Positions 19,264-29,078 of a DNA stretch of 64,000 bases are shown here, piece by piece. The notes under the pieces were generated by a model. That model was not told the origin of the DNA and made no database searches. It saw only the letters and a list, made by a program, of their open reading frames with translations. The stretch is from positions 3,246,501 through 3,310,500 of the forward strand of contig NZ_CP093337.1 of NCBI RefSeq assembly GCF_022637395.1, written 5' to 3'. The stretch comes from Shinella sp. H4-D48 (GTDB lineage Bacteria; Pseudomonadota; Alphaproteobacteria; Rhizobiales; Rhizobiaceae). Made by a program: the position numbers and the translations under genes. The first letter of the stretch is position 1, and each line of letters opens with the position of its first letter.

Positions 19264-20073
19264 TTTGCCGCCTTTCATGCTCTATTCGCCACGCCGGCAG
19301 CATTGCCGGCGCCTTTCATGTTTGCCATGTCCCGAACCGGGTGAGCCAATCGCCCCGTTCTGGATATGGTGCCCCGAACCATCCCGGTCCCCAAACTCCG
19401 GCACAGTCCCTTCTCCCAAACACAAGTCGCTTCGGACCGACCGGACATCCATGTCTGAGCCGACCGTCCCGATTGGTGTCGTACCGCCGTTCCCTCGTAG
19501 AACCGCAGCAGACGCCGTATCACCATCGAGGCGCTTTACACGCATCGACAACCGGCACAACCTTGGGTCACAAAAGCCATTGCCAGCGTGCCGGTGGCAC
19601 CTGGGGCAAGCTTTGCCGATTGGGTGATTTTACGAAGCGCAAACCGCTCCGTCACAGAGGACAAAAACAACCATGGCCACCGTTGAAGACGGCCTTGCCG
19701 ATGCTTGTTTTAAGGCTTGTCCCGCGCCCCCTGTGGAAAGCATTTAGGCAGGATCAGGGGGCAAGATCAATGGCGAATTTTACGCAAAATTAAGGCCCGG
19801 CCGTTGACTCGGATGGGCGTTTTTGACTCGGAATCGAGGCCTCTCAAGAGAATCCGTTAGGAATCAATGGCTTTGTTTTCGACCCGCTTTCGGAGTGCGC
19901 GAAAAACGAAAAAAATAAAAATTCGCTTGACTCAAATTGCCGTCAAACTTCCGCAACGAAAGGCTGCCGGAAGCCGGGTAACCTCCGGCAAGTAATTGAA
20001 TTTAAACAATTTTCATCGTCACTCTTTTGACACGATCGAGCCTTGCGCGTTAACCATAGCGGCGCCGAAAAAG
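19264..20073. other. Long intergenic region upstream of dnaA
   Basis: About 800 bases without a convincing gene. It should hold the dnaA promoter. Visible features are a direct repeat TTGACTCGGA at 19804-19813 and 19823-19832 (19 bp apart), a third TTGACTC at 19927-19933, an A/T-rich tract at 19902-19925 flanked by GCGAA and TTCGC, and one weak DnaA-box-like site (complement of 19731-19739, two mismatches). No perfect TTATCCACA was seen, so origin function is not supported. Confidence 0.6.
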
Positions 20074-20105
20074 CAAAGAAAAAGCCCGGCCGATGGCCGG
20101 GCTTT
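20074..20105 (-). terminator. Intrinsic terminator of rpsT
   Basis: On the minus strand an 11-bp stem, AAAGCCCGGCC with GGCCGGGCTTT around an ATC loop, is followed by a T-rich tail (CTTTTTCTTTG), 34 bases after the rpsT stop. Confidence 0.85.
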
Positions 20106-20138
20106 GACTAAAAATGCATAGCTCTTCGGACTGAGCGA

Positions 20139-20405
20139 TCAGGCCGACATCGTCTTCACACGGTTTGCGAGGCGCGAGACCTTGCGCGAAGCCGTGTTGG
20201 CGTGAAGGACGCCCTTGGTGGCGGCGCGCATCAGTTCCGGCTGGGCTGCCTTAAGGGCAGCAGCGGCAACCGTCTGGTCACCGGAAGCAATGGCTTCCTC
20301 GACCTTGCGGATGAAGTTGCGGACGCGCGAGCGGCGCGACTTGTTGACTGCGGTGCGCGCGGCGATCTTGCGGGTCGCCTTCTTAGCCGAGGTTGTATTG
20401 GCCAT
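20139..20405 (-). CDS. rpsT: 30S ribosomal protein S20
   Basis: Small basic 16S rRNA-binding protein of 88 residues, starting [39 protein letters not shown] (first part typical of S20) and ending in [20 protein letters not shown] ribosome-binding site precedes the ATG, and a strong terminator follows the stop. The position next to dnaA is common in alphaproteobacteria. Confidence 0.97.
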   Translation of the reverse strand: MANTTSAKKATRKIAARTAVNKSRRSRVRNFIRKVEEAIASGDQTVAAAALKAAQPELMRAATKGVLHANTASRKVSRLANRVKTMSA

Positions 20406-20595
20406 GTATGCCTCTCTTCAGAAATCTGACACAAACTCCACCCTCGCTGTGCCGGGTCACTGCGACCTGTCATCCAAGCAATTCGGGAGCAATATCGGAA
20501 AACCTCAGAATTCGGCTTTCCAGACTGTGGGCGGCGTATAGCTGGAAACCGCGGTGTCGTCAACGCGGATTCTGCAAGAAAGGCCGGACGGATGC

Positions 20596-21369
20596 TCAGC
20601 GGTTCCTGAATGTCGGTTTGCGCTTCTCCATGAAGGCCGCCATGCCCTCCTTCTGGTCCTCGGTGGCAAACAGCGCGTGGAACAGCCGGCGCTCGGCGCG
20701 CATGCCCTCCGACAGCACCGTCTCGTGTGCCCGGCCGACGGCCTCCTTCGCCATCATGACCGCCGGCAGCGAGAAGCCTGCGATCTTTTCCGCCGCGGCC
20801 AGCGCCTCGTCCAGAAGCTTTTCCGGCGCGACGACGCGGGCGACGAGACCGCAGCGTTCGGCCTCCGCCGCATCCATCATGCGGCCGGTCAGAACGAGGT
20901 CCATGGCCTTCGCCTTACCGACGGCACGCGTCAGCCGCTGCGTGCCGCCCATGCCGGGAATGACGCCGAGGGTGATTTCCGGCTGGCCGAACTTCGCCGT
21001 CTCGGAGGCGATGATGAAATCGCACATCATGGCGAGCTCGCAGCCGCCGCCGAGCGCAAAGCCGCTGACGGCCGCGATCATCGGCTTGCGGCAGGCTGCA
21101 ATCGCATCCCATCCGGCGGCGAGGTCTTCCGTCACCGCCTCGGCGAAGCCATAGGGCTGCATTTCCTTGATGTCCGCACCGGCCGCGAAGGCCTTCTCCG
21201 AACCCGTTATGACGATCGCACCGATCTCGGCATCCGCCTCGAACCGCGCCAACACGCCCTTCAACTCGTCGAGCAGCTGGCGGTTCAGCGCGTTCAGCGC
21301 CTGCGGCCGGTTGAGCGTGACGAGACCAACGCGTCCACGCGTTTCCACCAGCAGCGTTTCATAGGTCAT
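20596..21369 (-). CDS. Enoyl-CoA hydratase
   Basis: Crotonase-fold enzyme that hydrates enoyl-CoA in fatty-acid or amino-acid breakdown. The 257-residue protein has the oxyanion-hole motifs [11 protein letters not shown] and [17 protein letters not shown], and the catalytic glutamates in CELAMM and [19 protein letters not shown]. The ATG at 21369 follows GGAGAGAAAG. It lies between mutM (47 bp upstream) and rpsT, probably cotranscribed with mutM. Confidence 0.92.
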   Translation of the reverse strand: MTYETLLVETRGRVGLVTLNRPQALNALNRQLLDELKGVLARFEADAEIGAIVITGSEKAFAAGADIKEMQPYGFAEAVTEDLAAGWDAIAACRKPMIAAVSGFALGGGCELAMMCDFIIASETAKFGQPEITLGVIPGMGGTQRLTRAVGKAKAMDLVLTGRMMDAAEAERCGLVARVVAPEKLLDEALAAAEKIAGFSLPAVMMAKEAVGRAHETVLSEGMRAERRLFHALFATEDQKEGMAAFMEKRKPTFRNR

Positions 21370-21416
21370 GCTTTCTCTCCTCGTTTGCGGCGCAATGCCG
21401 GTCCCCGGCATCGGCG

Positions 21417-22307
21417 TTACTTCTGGCAGACCGGGCAATGAAAGGTCGAGCGGCCGCTTTGCACGATCCGGCTGATGGTGCCCGAGCAGCCCGGTGTCCG
21501 GCAAGGCTCGCCCTCGCGGTCATAGGCGGAGAAGGTGTGCTGGAAGTAGCCAAGCGAACCGTCGGTGCGGATGTGATCGCGCAGGGTGGAGCCGCCGGCC
21601 TCGATGGCGTCGGCGATGACCTGGCGGATCGACTCGCTCAACGCGACCAGCTCCTTCTTCGGCTTGCCTGCCGCCGTCACCAGCGTTCCCGCCAGCCGTT
21701 CGGGCGACAGATGCGCGCGCCAGAGCGCCTCGCACACATAGATGTTGCCGAGACCGGCAATGTTCTTCTGGTCGAGCAGTGCCGCCTTCAGCGGTGTCTG
21801 CCGGCCACGGAACTTCGCCGCGATGTAATCGGCGTCCAGGCTGTTGCCCGTCGGCTCGGCACCGAGATCGCGAAAGAAGGCATGGGCGGCGAGATCCTCG
21901 CGCCGCGCAAGATCCATGAACCCGAAGCGGCGGGGATCGTTGTAAATGACCCGGCGTTCGCCTTCCCCGGTCTCGAGATGAAGCACGACATGGTCGTGAC
22001 GCGGGTCCTTGCTGCGCGGCATGTGAAAATCGCCGGGCGTTTCTTCCAGCGCCGGGCCTTCCACGCGAAACGACCCGGACATGCCCAGATGCGAGATCAC
22101 CACGTCGCCGCCTTCGAGATCGATCAGCAGGTATTTCGCGCGCCGGCCGAGCGACACGATCCTCTGCCCTTCGAGCGCTTGCGAAAAGGCGGGCGGAAAG
22201 GGAAAACGCAAATCCGGACGGCGCAGTTCGGCTCTTTTTATCCGCGACCCTTCCATGACGGGCGCGAGGCCGCGCTTGACGGTTTCCACTTCCGGCAGTT
22301 CCGGCAT
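21417..22307 (-). CDS. mutM: Formamidopyrimidine-DNA glycosylase
   Basis: Bifunctional glycosylase/AP lyase that removes 8-oxoguanine. The start at 22307 gives [14 protein letters not shown], which places the catalytic Pro2 at the mature N-terminus, and AAGGAG lies six bases before it; an ATG two codons upstream would bury the proline. The catalytic Glu3, the H2TH region ([20 protein letters not shown]) and the C-terminal zinc finger [23 protein letters not shown] are all present. It is divergent from ubiE. Confidence 0.97.
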   Translation of the reverse strand: MPELPEVETVKRGLAPVMEGSRIKRAELRRPDLRFPFPPAFSQALEGQRIVSLGRRAKYLLIDLEGGDVVISHLGMSGSFRVEGPALEETPGDFHMPRSKDPRHDHVVLHLETGEGERRVIYNDPRRFGFMDLARREDLAAHAFFRDLGAEPTGNSLDADYIAAKFRGRQTPLKAALLDQKNIAGLGNIYVCEALWRAHLSPERLAGTLVTAAGKPKKELVALSESIRQVIADAIEAGGSTLRDHIRTDGSLGYFQHTFSAYDREGEPCRTPGCSGTISRIVQSGRSTFHCPVCQK

Positions 22308-22482
22308 ATCCATCTCCTTGAACGGGATTTAACCTTGGGCGCATTTGCCGCGCTCCGGCATTTCCCTCTCGGCAATCTATGTCCTATATACCCCGCGAAG
22401 CGTTCAGATAGCGCGGCAACAGCCAATTCGCTATGGTCTTCGCGGCAATTCGGCTGCGACAGACCGGCCCATGGAGACGACG

Positions 22483-23259
22483 ATGACGGAACAGCGCACA
22501 TCCGCAGACGGCGGCATGGAAACCTCCTACGGCTTTCGCCAGGTTCGCGAAGGGGAGAAGCAGGCGCTCGTCAACGACGTGTTCCACAAGGTCGCCAAGC
22601 GCTACGACATCATGAACGACGTCATGTCCGCCGGCCTGCACCGGGCCTGGAAGGATGCGATGATCGCAAGCCTCAACCCGCGCAAGGACCCGTCCTACAA
22701 GACGCTCGATGTAGCGGGCGGCACGGGCGACATCGCCTTTCGTATCATAGAGGCCTCCGAGCGGCTGGCCCATTCCACCGTGCTCGACATCAACGGCTCG
22801 ATGCTGGCAGTCGGCGCCGACCGGGCCGCAAAGAAGGGCCTGTCGGCGAACCTCGATTTCGTCGAGGCGAATGCCGAGGAACTGCCTTTCGAGGCGGGCA
22901 GCTTCGATGCCTATACGATCGCCTTCGGCATCCGAAATGTGCCGCGCATCGATGTGGCGCTTTCGGAAGCCTACCGGGTGCTGAAGCGCGGCGGCCGCCT
23001 GCTCGTCCTGGAATTCTCCGAAGTGGAGATGCCGCTGCTCGACAAATTCTACGATGCCTGGTCGTTCAATGCGATCCCGCAGTTCGGCAAGATGATCACC
23101 GGCGATGCGGAGCCCTACCAGTATCTCGTTGAATCCATTCGAAAGTTCCCCAACCAGGAAGACTTCGCCGCGATGATCCGCACCGCCGGCTTCTCGCGGG
23201 TGAACTACACCAACTATACCGGCGGCATCGCCGCGCTGCATTCGGGCTGGAAGCTCTGA
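22483..23259 (+). CDS. ubiE: Ubiquinone/menaquinone C-methyltransferase UbiE
   Basis: SAM-dependent enzyme that C-methylates the benzoquinol ring in ubiquinone synthesis. The 258-residue protein contains [20 protein letters not shown], the SAM motif [14 protein letters not shown], and [23 protein letters not shown]. The ATG at 22483 has GGAG seven bases upstream; an ATG at 22471 is also in frame. ubiB follows after 37 bp. Confidence 0.97.
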   Translation: MTEQRTSADGGMETSYGFRQVREGEKQALVNDVFHKVAKRYDIMNDVMSAGLHRAWKDAMIASLNPRKDPSYKTLDVAGGTGDIAFRIIEASERLAHSTVLDINGSMLAVGADRAAKKGLSANLDFVEANAEELPFEAGSFDAYTIAFGIRNVPRIDVALSEAYRVLKRGGRLLVLEFSEVEMPLLDKFYDAWSFNAIPQFGKMITGDAEPYQYLVESIRKFPNQEDFAAMIRTAGFSRVNYTNYTGGIAALHSGWKL

Positions 23260-23296
23260 TCATGATCCGTTTCTCGTCTTCACGCAGCCTTGCCGC

Positions 23297-24871
23297 ATGA
23301 GCGTCGTCAGTGCCTATCTTCGCCTCGCCCGCGTGGGCTGGGTTCTCGTGCGCGAAGGCGTCGTCTCTGCCCTGCCGACCGAGGGCATGCCGCCGCTGGC
23401 ACGCACTGCGCACGCCTTCGCCGGCCTTCTGGCGCGCCGAAGGGCCACGCGCGAAGACCGCGGCGACCGGCTGGCGCGCGCCATCGAGCGCCTCGGCCCG
23501 TCCTATGTGAAGATGGGCCAGTTCCTCGCGACGCGGCCCGACGTGGTCGGCGCCGAGATCGCCGTGGAGCTTTCCGCCCTCCAGGACCGCATGGCGACGT
23601 TCCCGCGCGAGGCGGCGGTCGCGACGGTGGAAGGTTCGCTCGGACGAAGGCTCGATGACCTCTATGTGACATTCGGCGATCCCGTCGCCGCGGCTTCCAT
23701 TGCGCAGGTGCATCCTGCGACGGTGCGCGACGCCAATGGCGAGCGCAAGGTCGCCGTGAAGGTCATCCGGCCCGGCGTACGCCAGCGCTTCACCCACGAT
23801 CTGGAGGCGATGTATGCCGCAGCGCGGCTGCAGGAAAAGATCCTGCCCAACACGCGCCGCCTGAAACCCGTCGAGGTGACGCGAACGCTGGAGCAGACGA
23901 CGAAGGTCGAGATGGATCTTCGCCTCGAAGCCGCAGCGCTTTCCGAGCTTGGCGAGAACACCGCCGACGATCCCGGCTTTCGTGTGCCCAAGGTCGACTG
24001 GGAGCGCACCGGGCGCGATGTCGTCACCATGGAATGGATCGACGGCGTCAAGATGTCGGATGTCGAAGGCCTGCGCGCGGCCGGCCGCGATCTGAACCAG
24101 CTCGCCGACACGCTCATCCAGTCTTTCCTGCGCCACACGCTGCGCGACGGCTTCTTCCATGCCGACATGCACCAAGGCAACCTGTTCGTCGATCCGCAGG
24201 GCGTCATCGTCGCGGTCGACATGGGCATCGTGGGCCGGCTCGGCAAGAAGGAACGCCGCTTCCTCGCGGAAATCCTCTACGGTTTCATCACGCGCGACTA
24301 CCAGCGCGTGGCCGACGTGCATTTCGAAGCCGGCTACGTGCCCTCTCACCACGACACGGCGAGCTTCGCCCAGGCGATCCGCGCCATCGGCGAACCGATC
24401 CACGGCCAGCCGGCCGAGACCATCTCCATGGCCAAGCTGCTCACCCTGCTTTTCGAGGTGACGGAACTGTTCGACATGGAGACCCGCACCGAGCTCGTCA
24501 TGTTGCAGAAGACCATGGTGGTGGTGGAAGGCGTGTCGCGCACGCTCAACCCGCGCTTCAACATGTGGAAGGCCTCGGAAGGCGTCGTCGGCGACTGGAT
24601 CCGCGACAATCTCGGCCCCAAGCGCCTCCTCGTCGACCTGCGCGACGGCGCACATGCCGCCCTGCGGCTGGCGGAAGCCGCCCCGGAGATTGCCGCCAAG
24701 GCCGAGAAGTTCTCGCACGACCTGACCGTGATGGCAGAGCGCGGCCTGCGCTTCGATGCGGAGACGGCAGAGGCCATCGGCCGCTCGGAAGCCCGCCACA
24801 GCCGTTCGGGCCGCGTCGCGCTCTGGCTGATCGCCGCGACGCTCGTCTACATCGCCTGGAAGCTCACCTGA
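23297..24871 (+). CDS. ubiB: UbiB, atypical kinase-like ubiquinone biosynthesis protein
   Basis: ABC1/ADCK-family protein needed for ubiquinone synthesis, with ATPase activity towards the membrane-bound Ubi complex. The 524-residue protein carries the KxGQ-type signature VKMGQFLATRPD, an Ala-rich loop AAASIAQVHPA in place of the usual kinase glycine loop, HADMHQGNLFVD and AVDMGIVGRL. One C-terminal membrane helix ends the protein (VALWLIAATLVYIAWKLT). Confidence 0.96.
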   Translation: MSVVSAYLRLARVGWVLVREGVVSALPTEGMPPLARTAHAFAGLLARRRATREDRGDRLARAIERLGPSYVKMGQFLATRPDVVGAEIAVELSALQDRMATFPREAAVATVEGSLGRRLDDLYVTFGDPVAAASIAQVHPATVRDANGERKVAVKVIRPGVRQRFTHDLEAMYAAARLQEKILPNTRRLKPVEVTRTLEQTTKVEMDLRLEAAALSELGENTADDPGFRVPKVDWERTGRDVVTMEWIDGVKMSDVEGLRAAGRDLNQLADTLIQSFLRHTLRDGFFHADMHQGNLFVDPQGVIVAVDMGIVGRLGKKERRFLAEILYGFITRDYQRVADVHFEAGYVPSHHDTASFAQAIRAIGEPIHGQPAETISMAKLLTLLFEVTELFDMETRTELVMLQKTMVVVEGVSRTLNPRFNMWKASEGVVGDWIRDNLGPKRLLVDLRDGAHAALRLAEAAPEIAAKAEKFSHDLTVMAERGLRFDAETAEAIGRSEARHSRSGRVALWLIAATLVYIAWKLT

Positions 24872-24911
24872 GCCGCTTGACCGGCGCCGGCCCGGCGCTA
24901 GTCTCCTTGCC

Positions 24912-25715
24912 ATGACCGCAGAGCCACAAGGCGCCACTGAACCCCTATCCTTTCTCGAGCGCACGCGACGGCAGCTGCGCGGCCTCTATTTCGGCCGGGA
25001 CCGGGAGGCGGTCCGTTTCCAGATCGGCATGCTGCTCCTAGATGTCGCGATCCTCGCGTTCTTCATTGCCGGCCCCTATCTGCGACAGGGCTCGGCCTAT
25101 GTCGTCGTCGACTATCTCATCGCCGCCGTCATCGCCTTCGAACTGTGCGCGCGGGCCCTGATCGCGCCGAACCTGCGCTACTGGGTCATGCGGCCGATGA
25201 CCTGGGTGGATATCGTCATTCTCGGCACGCTGCTCTTTCCCAACCAGCTGCACAATTTCGCCTTCCTCAGGGTGCTGCGCATCTGGGCGATCAGCCAGAG
25301 CAAGCTGGTCACGCTGACGCTGCGGCGCACCGGGCATGGCGACAAGGAAGACCTCATCCAGGCCTGCTTGAACTTCCTTGTCTTCCTCTTCCTCGTCACG
25401 GGCTTCGTCTATTCCAATTTCTTCTACGGCGCGGAGGGCTTTGCCGGCTTCGTCGACGCCCTCTATTTCACGGTCGCGACCGTCACAACCACGGGGTTCG
25501 GCGATATCGTGCTGCCTGGCACGCTCGGCAAGCTTACCGCCATCGTGACGATGATCGTCGGCATCTCGCTTTTCGTGCGCCTCGCCCAGGCGATCGTTCG
25601 GCCCTACAAGGTGACCTTCCCCTGCCCGCAATGCGGCCTGTCGCGCCACGATGCCGACGCCGTACACTGCAAGGCCTGCGGCCATGTCCTCAACATTCCC
25701 GACGAGGGGAGTTGA
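24912..25715 (+). CDS. Six-helix potassium channel with C-terminal zinc ribbon
   Basis: A 267-residue voltage-gated-channel-like protein. Predicted helices are at about 38-56, 63-83, 97-113, a moderately charged S4-like segment 117-139 (FAFLRVLRIWAIS...LTLRR), S5 at 151-170 and S6 at 205-225. The pore filter is TTTGFGD at residues 192-198, a K+-type signature. The C-terminus holds four cysteines (238, 241, 253, 256: CPQCG and CKACG) forming a likely zinc ribbon. The gene sits 40 bp after ubiB. A gating role for the ribbon is speculation. Confidence 0.85.
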   Translation: MTAEPQGATEPLSFLERTRRQLRGLYFGRDREAVRFQIGMLLLDVAILAFFIAGPYLRQGSAYVVVDYLIAAVIAFELCARALIAPNLRYWVMRPMTWVDIVILGTLLFPNQLHNFAFLRVLRIWAISQSKLVTLTLRRTGHGDKEDLIQACLNFLVFLFLVTGFVYSNFFYGAEGFAGFVDALYFTVATVTTTGFGDIVLPGTLGKLTAIVTMIVGISLFVRLAQAIVRPYKVTFPCPQCGLSRHDADAVHCKACGHVLNIPDEGS

Positions 25716-25815
25716 AGCCGGCCGGCGAAGAGCGCTTGGAAATGCGGTTTCGACGCGATAGGACATCATGACCGCCCTTCGGGGCCGCTTGCGCCTCACG
25801 AGCCCGGGACACGCC

Positions 25816-27021
25816 ATGCCGCTTGCAGGAAAACGCATCCTCCTCGTCATTTCCGGCGGGATCGCCGCCTACAAGAGCCTCGATCTCATTCGCCGTCTGC
25901 GCGAACGCGGGGCGGAGGTACGGCCTGTTATGACATCGGGCGCCCAGCACTTCGTCACACCGCTTGCCGTCGGCGCCCTGTCGTCCGGCCATGTCTATAC
26001 GGACCTGTTCTCGCGTGAGGACGAGCAGGATGTCGGCCATATCCGCCTTGCCCGCGATTGCGACCTCATCGTCGTCGCGCCCGCCACGGCCGACCTGATG
26101 GCCAAGATGGCGAACGGCCTGGCCGACGACCTTGCCTCGACCGTGCTTCTTGCCACCGACCGACCCGTGCTGCTTGCGCCCGCCATGAACCCGAAGATGT
26201 GGTCGCATGCCGCGACGCGCCGCAATGTCGAGACGCTGCGCCGCGACGGCCTTGCCTTCATCGGTCCGAATGCCGGCGAGATGGCCGAGAGCGGCGAGGC
26301 CGGCGCCGGCCGCATGGCTGAACCGCTGGAAATCGTCGCGGCCGTGGAGCGCCTGCTGGATGGCGGCGCGAAGCCGCTTGCCGGCCGCAGGGCCGTGGTC
26401 ACGTCGGGTCCGACGCATGAGCCGATCGATCCCGTGCGCTATATCGCAAACCGCTCCTCGGGCCGTCAGGGTCATGCCATCGCCGCAGCGCTCGCGCGGC
26501 TTGGCGCCGAGGTGACGCTCGTTTCCGGCCCGGTCACGATCCCCGATCCGCCAGGCGTGACGGTGATCCGCGTCGAGCAGGCGTCGCAGATGCTGGAGGC
26601 GGTGCTCGGCGCACTACCGACAGACATCGCCGTCATGGTGGCCGCCGTCGCCGACTGGCGCGTGGCGACGCCCAATGCGGAAAAGATCAAGAAGCAACCC
26701 GGCGAAGGCCCACCGCCGCTGATACTCTCAGAAAACCCTGACATCCTGAAGACCATCGGCCATCACGCGAAGCGCCCGACTGTCGTCGTCGGCTTCGCGG
26801 CCGAGACGCAGGACGTCGAAAACAACGGCCGGGTGAAGCTCAAGAAGAAGGGCGCCGACCTCATCGTCGCCAATGATGTCTCGCCGGAAACCGGCATCAT
26901 GGGCGGCACGATGAACAGCGTGAAGCTGATCACCGCCGATGGCATCACGGCATGGCCAGAGCTTTCGAAGGACGATGTCGCTGATCGTCTCGCCGGCTGG
27001 ATTGCCGAACGGCTTACGTGA
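25816..27021 (+). CDS. coaBC: Bifunctional CoaBC (phosphopantothenoylcysteine synthetase/decarboxylase)
   Basis: Makes 4'-phosphopantetheine in coenzyme A synthesis. The N-terminal flavin decarboxylase half begins KRILLVISGGIAAYKSLDLI and has the LLAPAMNPKMW motif. The C-terminal synthetase half starts near GRRAVVTSGPTHEPIDPVRYIANRSSG. I favour the ATG at 25816; an ATG at 25768 with AGGA upstream would add 16 residues. The last eight bases overlap the convergent glutamine amidotransferase gene. The usual neighbour dut lies 6.6 kb away. Confidence 0.95.
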   Translation: MPLAGKRILLVISGGIAAYKSLDLIRRLRERGAEVRPVMTSGAQHFVTPLAVGALSSGHVYTDLFSREDEQDVGHIRLARDCDLIVVAPATADLMAKMANGLADDLASTVLLATDRPVLLAPAMNPKMWSHAATRRNVETLRRDGLAFIGPNAGEMAESGEAGAGRMAEPLEIVAAVERLLDGGAKPLAGRRAVVTSGPTHEPIDPVRYIANRSSGRQGHAIAAALARLGAEVTLVSGPVTIPDPPGVTVIRVEQASQMLEAVLGALPTDIAVMVAAVADWRVATPNAEKIKKQPGEGPPPLILSENPDILKTIGHHAKRPTVVVGFAAETQDVENNGRVKLKKKGADLIVANDVSPETGIMGGTMNSVKLITADGITAWPELSKDDVADRLAGWIAERLT

Positions 27022-27835
27022 CGAGGGCGAGCTTCGCTTCCATCGCGCCTGCCGGGCGGCCGGCAGGCGAGAAGATGCGCATGTCGACGCCGTTTTCACC
27101 GAGCACGACGGCGCTGCCATCCGGGATTTCCACCCAGGCCTCCGTGTCGTCGTTCAGCGGCTCTGACACGAGGCAATAGCCGCCGGTATCGCCCATCGGC
27201 GCGGCGTAGAGCGTGGGTGCCGCATAGTCCGTCGCATAGCGCACGGCGTAAAGCTGGTTGCCATCGGAGAAAGCGGCCGTGAAGCGAACCAGCACGCGAT
27301 GCTCCAGATGCGCGGCAAGCCGCTCGACGAAGGCGATGGTCTCTGCCATCGCGCCGAGCGGATCGCGGGCAAGGCCGAATTGCAGCGCCAGAAGGAAGAG
27401 CAATTCGGAATCCGTCGAGCCGGTGCGGGCGTTATAGAGATCATTGTCCAGCATGGTCTCGAGCGGCCGGCGCATATGCTCGAAATCCGCAATCTGGCCG
27501 TTATGCATGAAGGACCAGACGCCGTGCACGAAGGGATGACAATTGTCGCGCCGCGTGCCGCCGCCCGTCGAGGCGCGGACATGGGCCAGGAAGAGCGGCG
27601 AGCGGACCTGCCGCGCAATGCTGCGAAGATTGCAGTCGGACCAAGCCGGCAGGATATCGCGGTAACGACCGGGCTCCGGGCGGTCGCCATACCAGGCGAT
27701 GCCGAAACCATCACCGTTGGTGGCCGTCTTGGCACGGGTGGCGCAATGGGACTGTTCGATCAGCGAATGGGCGGGCGAGGAAACGAGTTCCTCGAGAAAG
27801 AGCGGCTCTCCGCGATAGGCTGCCCAACGGCACAT
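27014..27835 (-). CDS. Class II glutamine amidotransferase (YafJ/EgtC-like)
   Basis: N-terminal-nucleophile amidohydrolase with the catalytic Cys2 in MCRWAAYRGEP. It has the conserved ATNGDGFGIAWYG, AHVRASTGGGTRRDNCHPF and SFMHNGQI blocks of the GATase type II fold. At 273 residues it matches stand-alone YafJ/EgtC-like hydrolases. No ergothioneine genes are nearby, so the substrate is not known. It converges on and overlaps the end of coaBC by eight bases. Confidence 0.9.
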   Translation of the reverse strand: MCRWAAYRGEPLFLEELVSSPAHSLIEQSHCATRAKTATNGDGFGIAWYGDRPEPGRYRDILPAWSDCNLRSIARQVRSPLFLAHVRASTGGGTRRDNCHPFVHGVWSFMHNGQIADFEHMRRPLETMLDNDLYNARTGSTDSELLFLLALQFGLARDPLGAMAETIAFVERLAAHLEHRVLVRFTAAFSDGNQLYAVRYATDYAAPTLYAAPMGDTGGYCLVSEPLNDDTEAWVEIPDGSAVVLGENGVDMRIFSPAGRPAGAMEAKLALVT

Positions 27836-28111
27836 GACATTTCCTGCTTGATTGGACCGGTTCGAACCGGTGACTGATCCGACGCATTAACCATGGCACT
27901 ACCCGGATTTTCAACGCAAATAGGTAAAAATGCGTTAACGAAAGTAAACGGGGCGAAACCATGCGTGTCATTCCGGCACTGACGAACAATGGAAACGGTG
28001 CCGGGCCAGGTGGCCTGCGGTGAACACTGCGTTTCACATCGGGCAGATTTCGTGAACAATCGCGCTGGCGTATAGGAACGGTCAAGCAACCCAGTCGAAA
28101 GGACTTCTTCC

Positions 28112-29023
28112 ATGTCCATACGCCCCGTCAAACACGAAAGCATCGCCCGCCCCGCCATGGAAGGCGCCGGCGTGAAGCTGCACCGCGTCTTCGGCTTCGG
28201 CGATCCATCGCTGACCGACCCGTTCCTGATGATGGACGACTTCCGCAACAACGATCCCGATGACTATATCCGCGGCTTCCCGTGGCATCCCCATCGCGGC
28301 ATCGAGACCATCACCTATGTTCTGGCAGGCAGCGTCGAACACGGCGACAGCCTCGGCAATCAGGGCGTCATGGGCGCCGGCGACGTGCAGTGGATGACGG
28401 CCGGCAGCGGTATCCTCCATCAGGAAATGCCGCGCGGCGATTTCGCCGGCAAGATGCATGGCTTCCAGCTCTGGGCCAATCTGCCTTCGTCGCTGAAGAT
28501 GACGGCGCCGCGCTATCAGGACATCAAGTCCGCCGATATTCCCGTCGCCATCGACGACGACGGCACGGTGGCGCGCGTCATCGCCGGCAGCTTCTGGGGC
28601 AAGACCGGCCCGGTCGACGGCATCGCCGCCGAGCCCGTCTATCTCGACATCTCGGTGCCGCCGGGCAAGACGAAGCGTCTGCCGGTCGATACCTACCGCT
28701 CGGCTTTCGCCTACATCTTTGCCGGCTCCGGCACGTTCCGCGACGCCTCCAAGCCCTTCGGCGTGAAGGTGGAGAAGGAGTTCCAGGGCGAGGAGCTGAA
28801 CATCCGCGACCTTTCCGGCAACCGCACGCTCGTCGTGTTCGACACAGGCGACGAGGTCACGGTGCAGGCCGGCGAGCAGGGCATCCGCTTCCTGCTGGTC
28901 TCGGGCAAGCCGATCGAGGAGCCCGTCGCCTGGCACGGCCCGATCGTGATGAACACGCAGGCCGAGCTGCAGCAGGCCATGCGCGAGCTGCGCAACGGCA
29001 CCTTCATCAAGCCGGCGCATTGA
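28112..29023 (+). CDS. Pirin family protein
   Basis: A bicupin of 303 residues. The N-terminal cupin has the metal-binding pattern HPHRGIETITYVLAGSVEHGDS and GSGILHQEMP, which supplies the three His and one Glu of pirins. The C-terminal cupin is more diverged. Bacterial pirins include quercetin dioxygenases and redox regulators; nothing nearby narrows it. AAAGGA lies upstream of the ATG. Confidence 0.92.
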   Translation: MSIRPVKHESIARPAMEGAGVKLHRVFGFGDPSLTDPFLMMDDFRNNDPDDYIRGFPWHPHRGIETITYVLAGSVEHGDSLGNQGVMGAGDVQWMTAGSGILHQEMPRGDFAGKMHGFQLWANLPSSLKMTAPRYQDIKSADIPVAIDDDGTVARVIAGSFWGKTGPVDGIAAEPVYLDISVPPGKTKRLPVDTYRSAFAYIFAGSGTFRDASKPFGVKVEKEFQGEELNIRDLSGNRTLVVFDTGDEVTVQAGEQGIRFLLVSGKPIEEPVAWHGPIVMNTQAELQQAMRELRNGTFIKPAH

Positions 29024-29078
29024 CGGCAAGCGACAGGCCCCTATCCTTCCGTCTTGACGTGAGGCGGAAGGACGAGAG

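Noticed and set aside
19264-20138. Chromosome origin next to dnaA
   Set aside because: No perfect DnaA box and only one weak partial match. In rhizobia the origin usually lies near hemE, which is not in the window.
27836-28111. CtrA sites in the amidotransferase/pirin gap
   Set aside because: TTAACCATGG and TTAACGAAAGTAAAC occur but do not fit TTAA-N7-TTAA; such TTAAC motifs are frequent by chance in these gaps.
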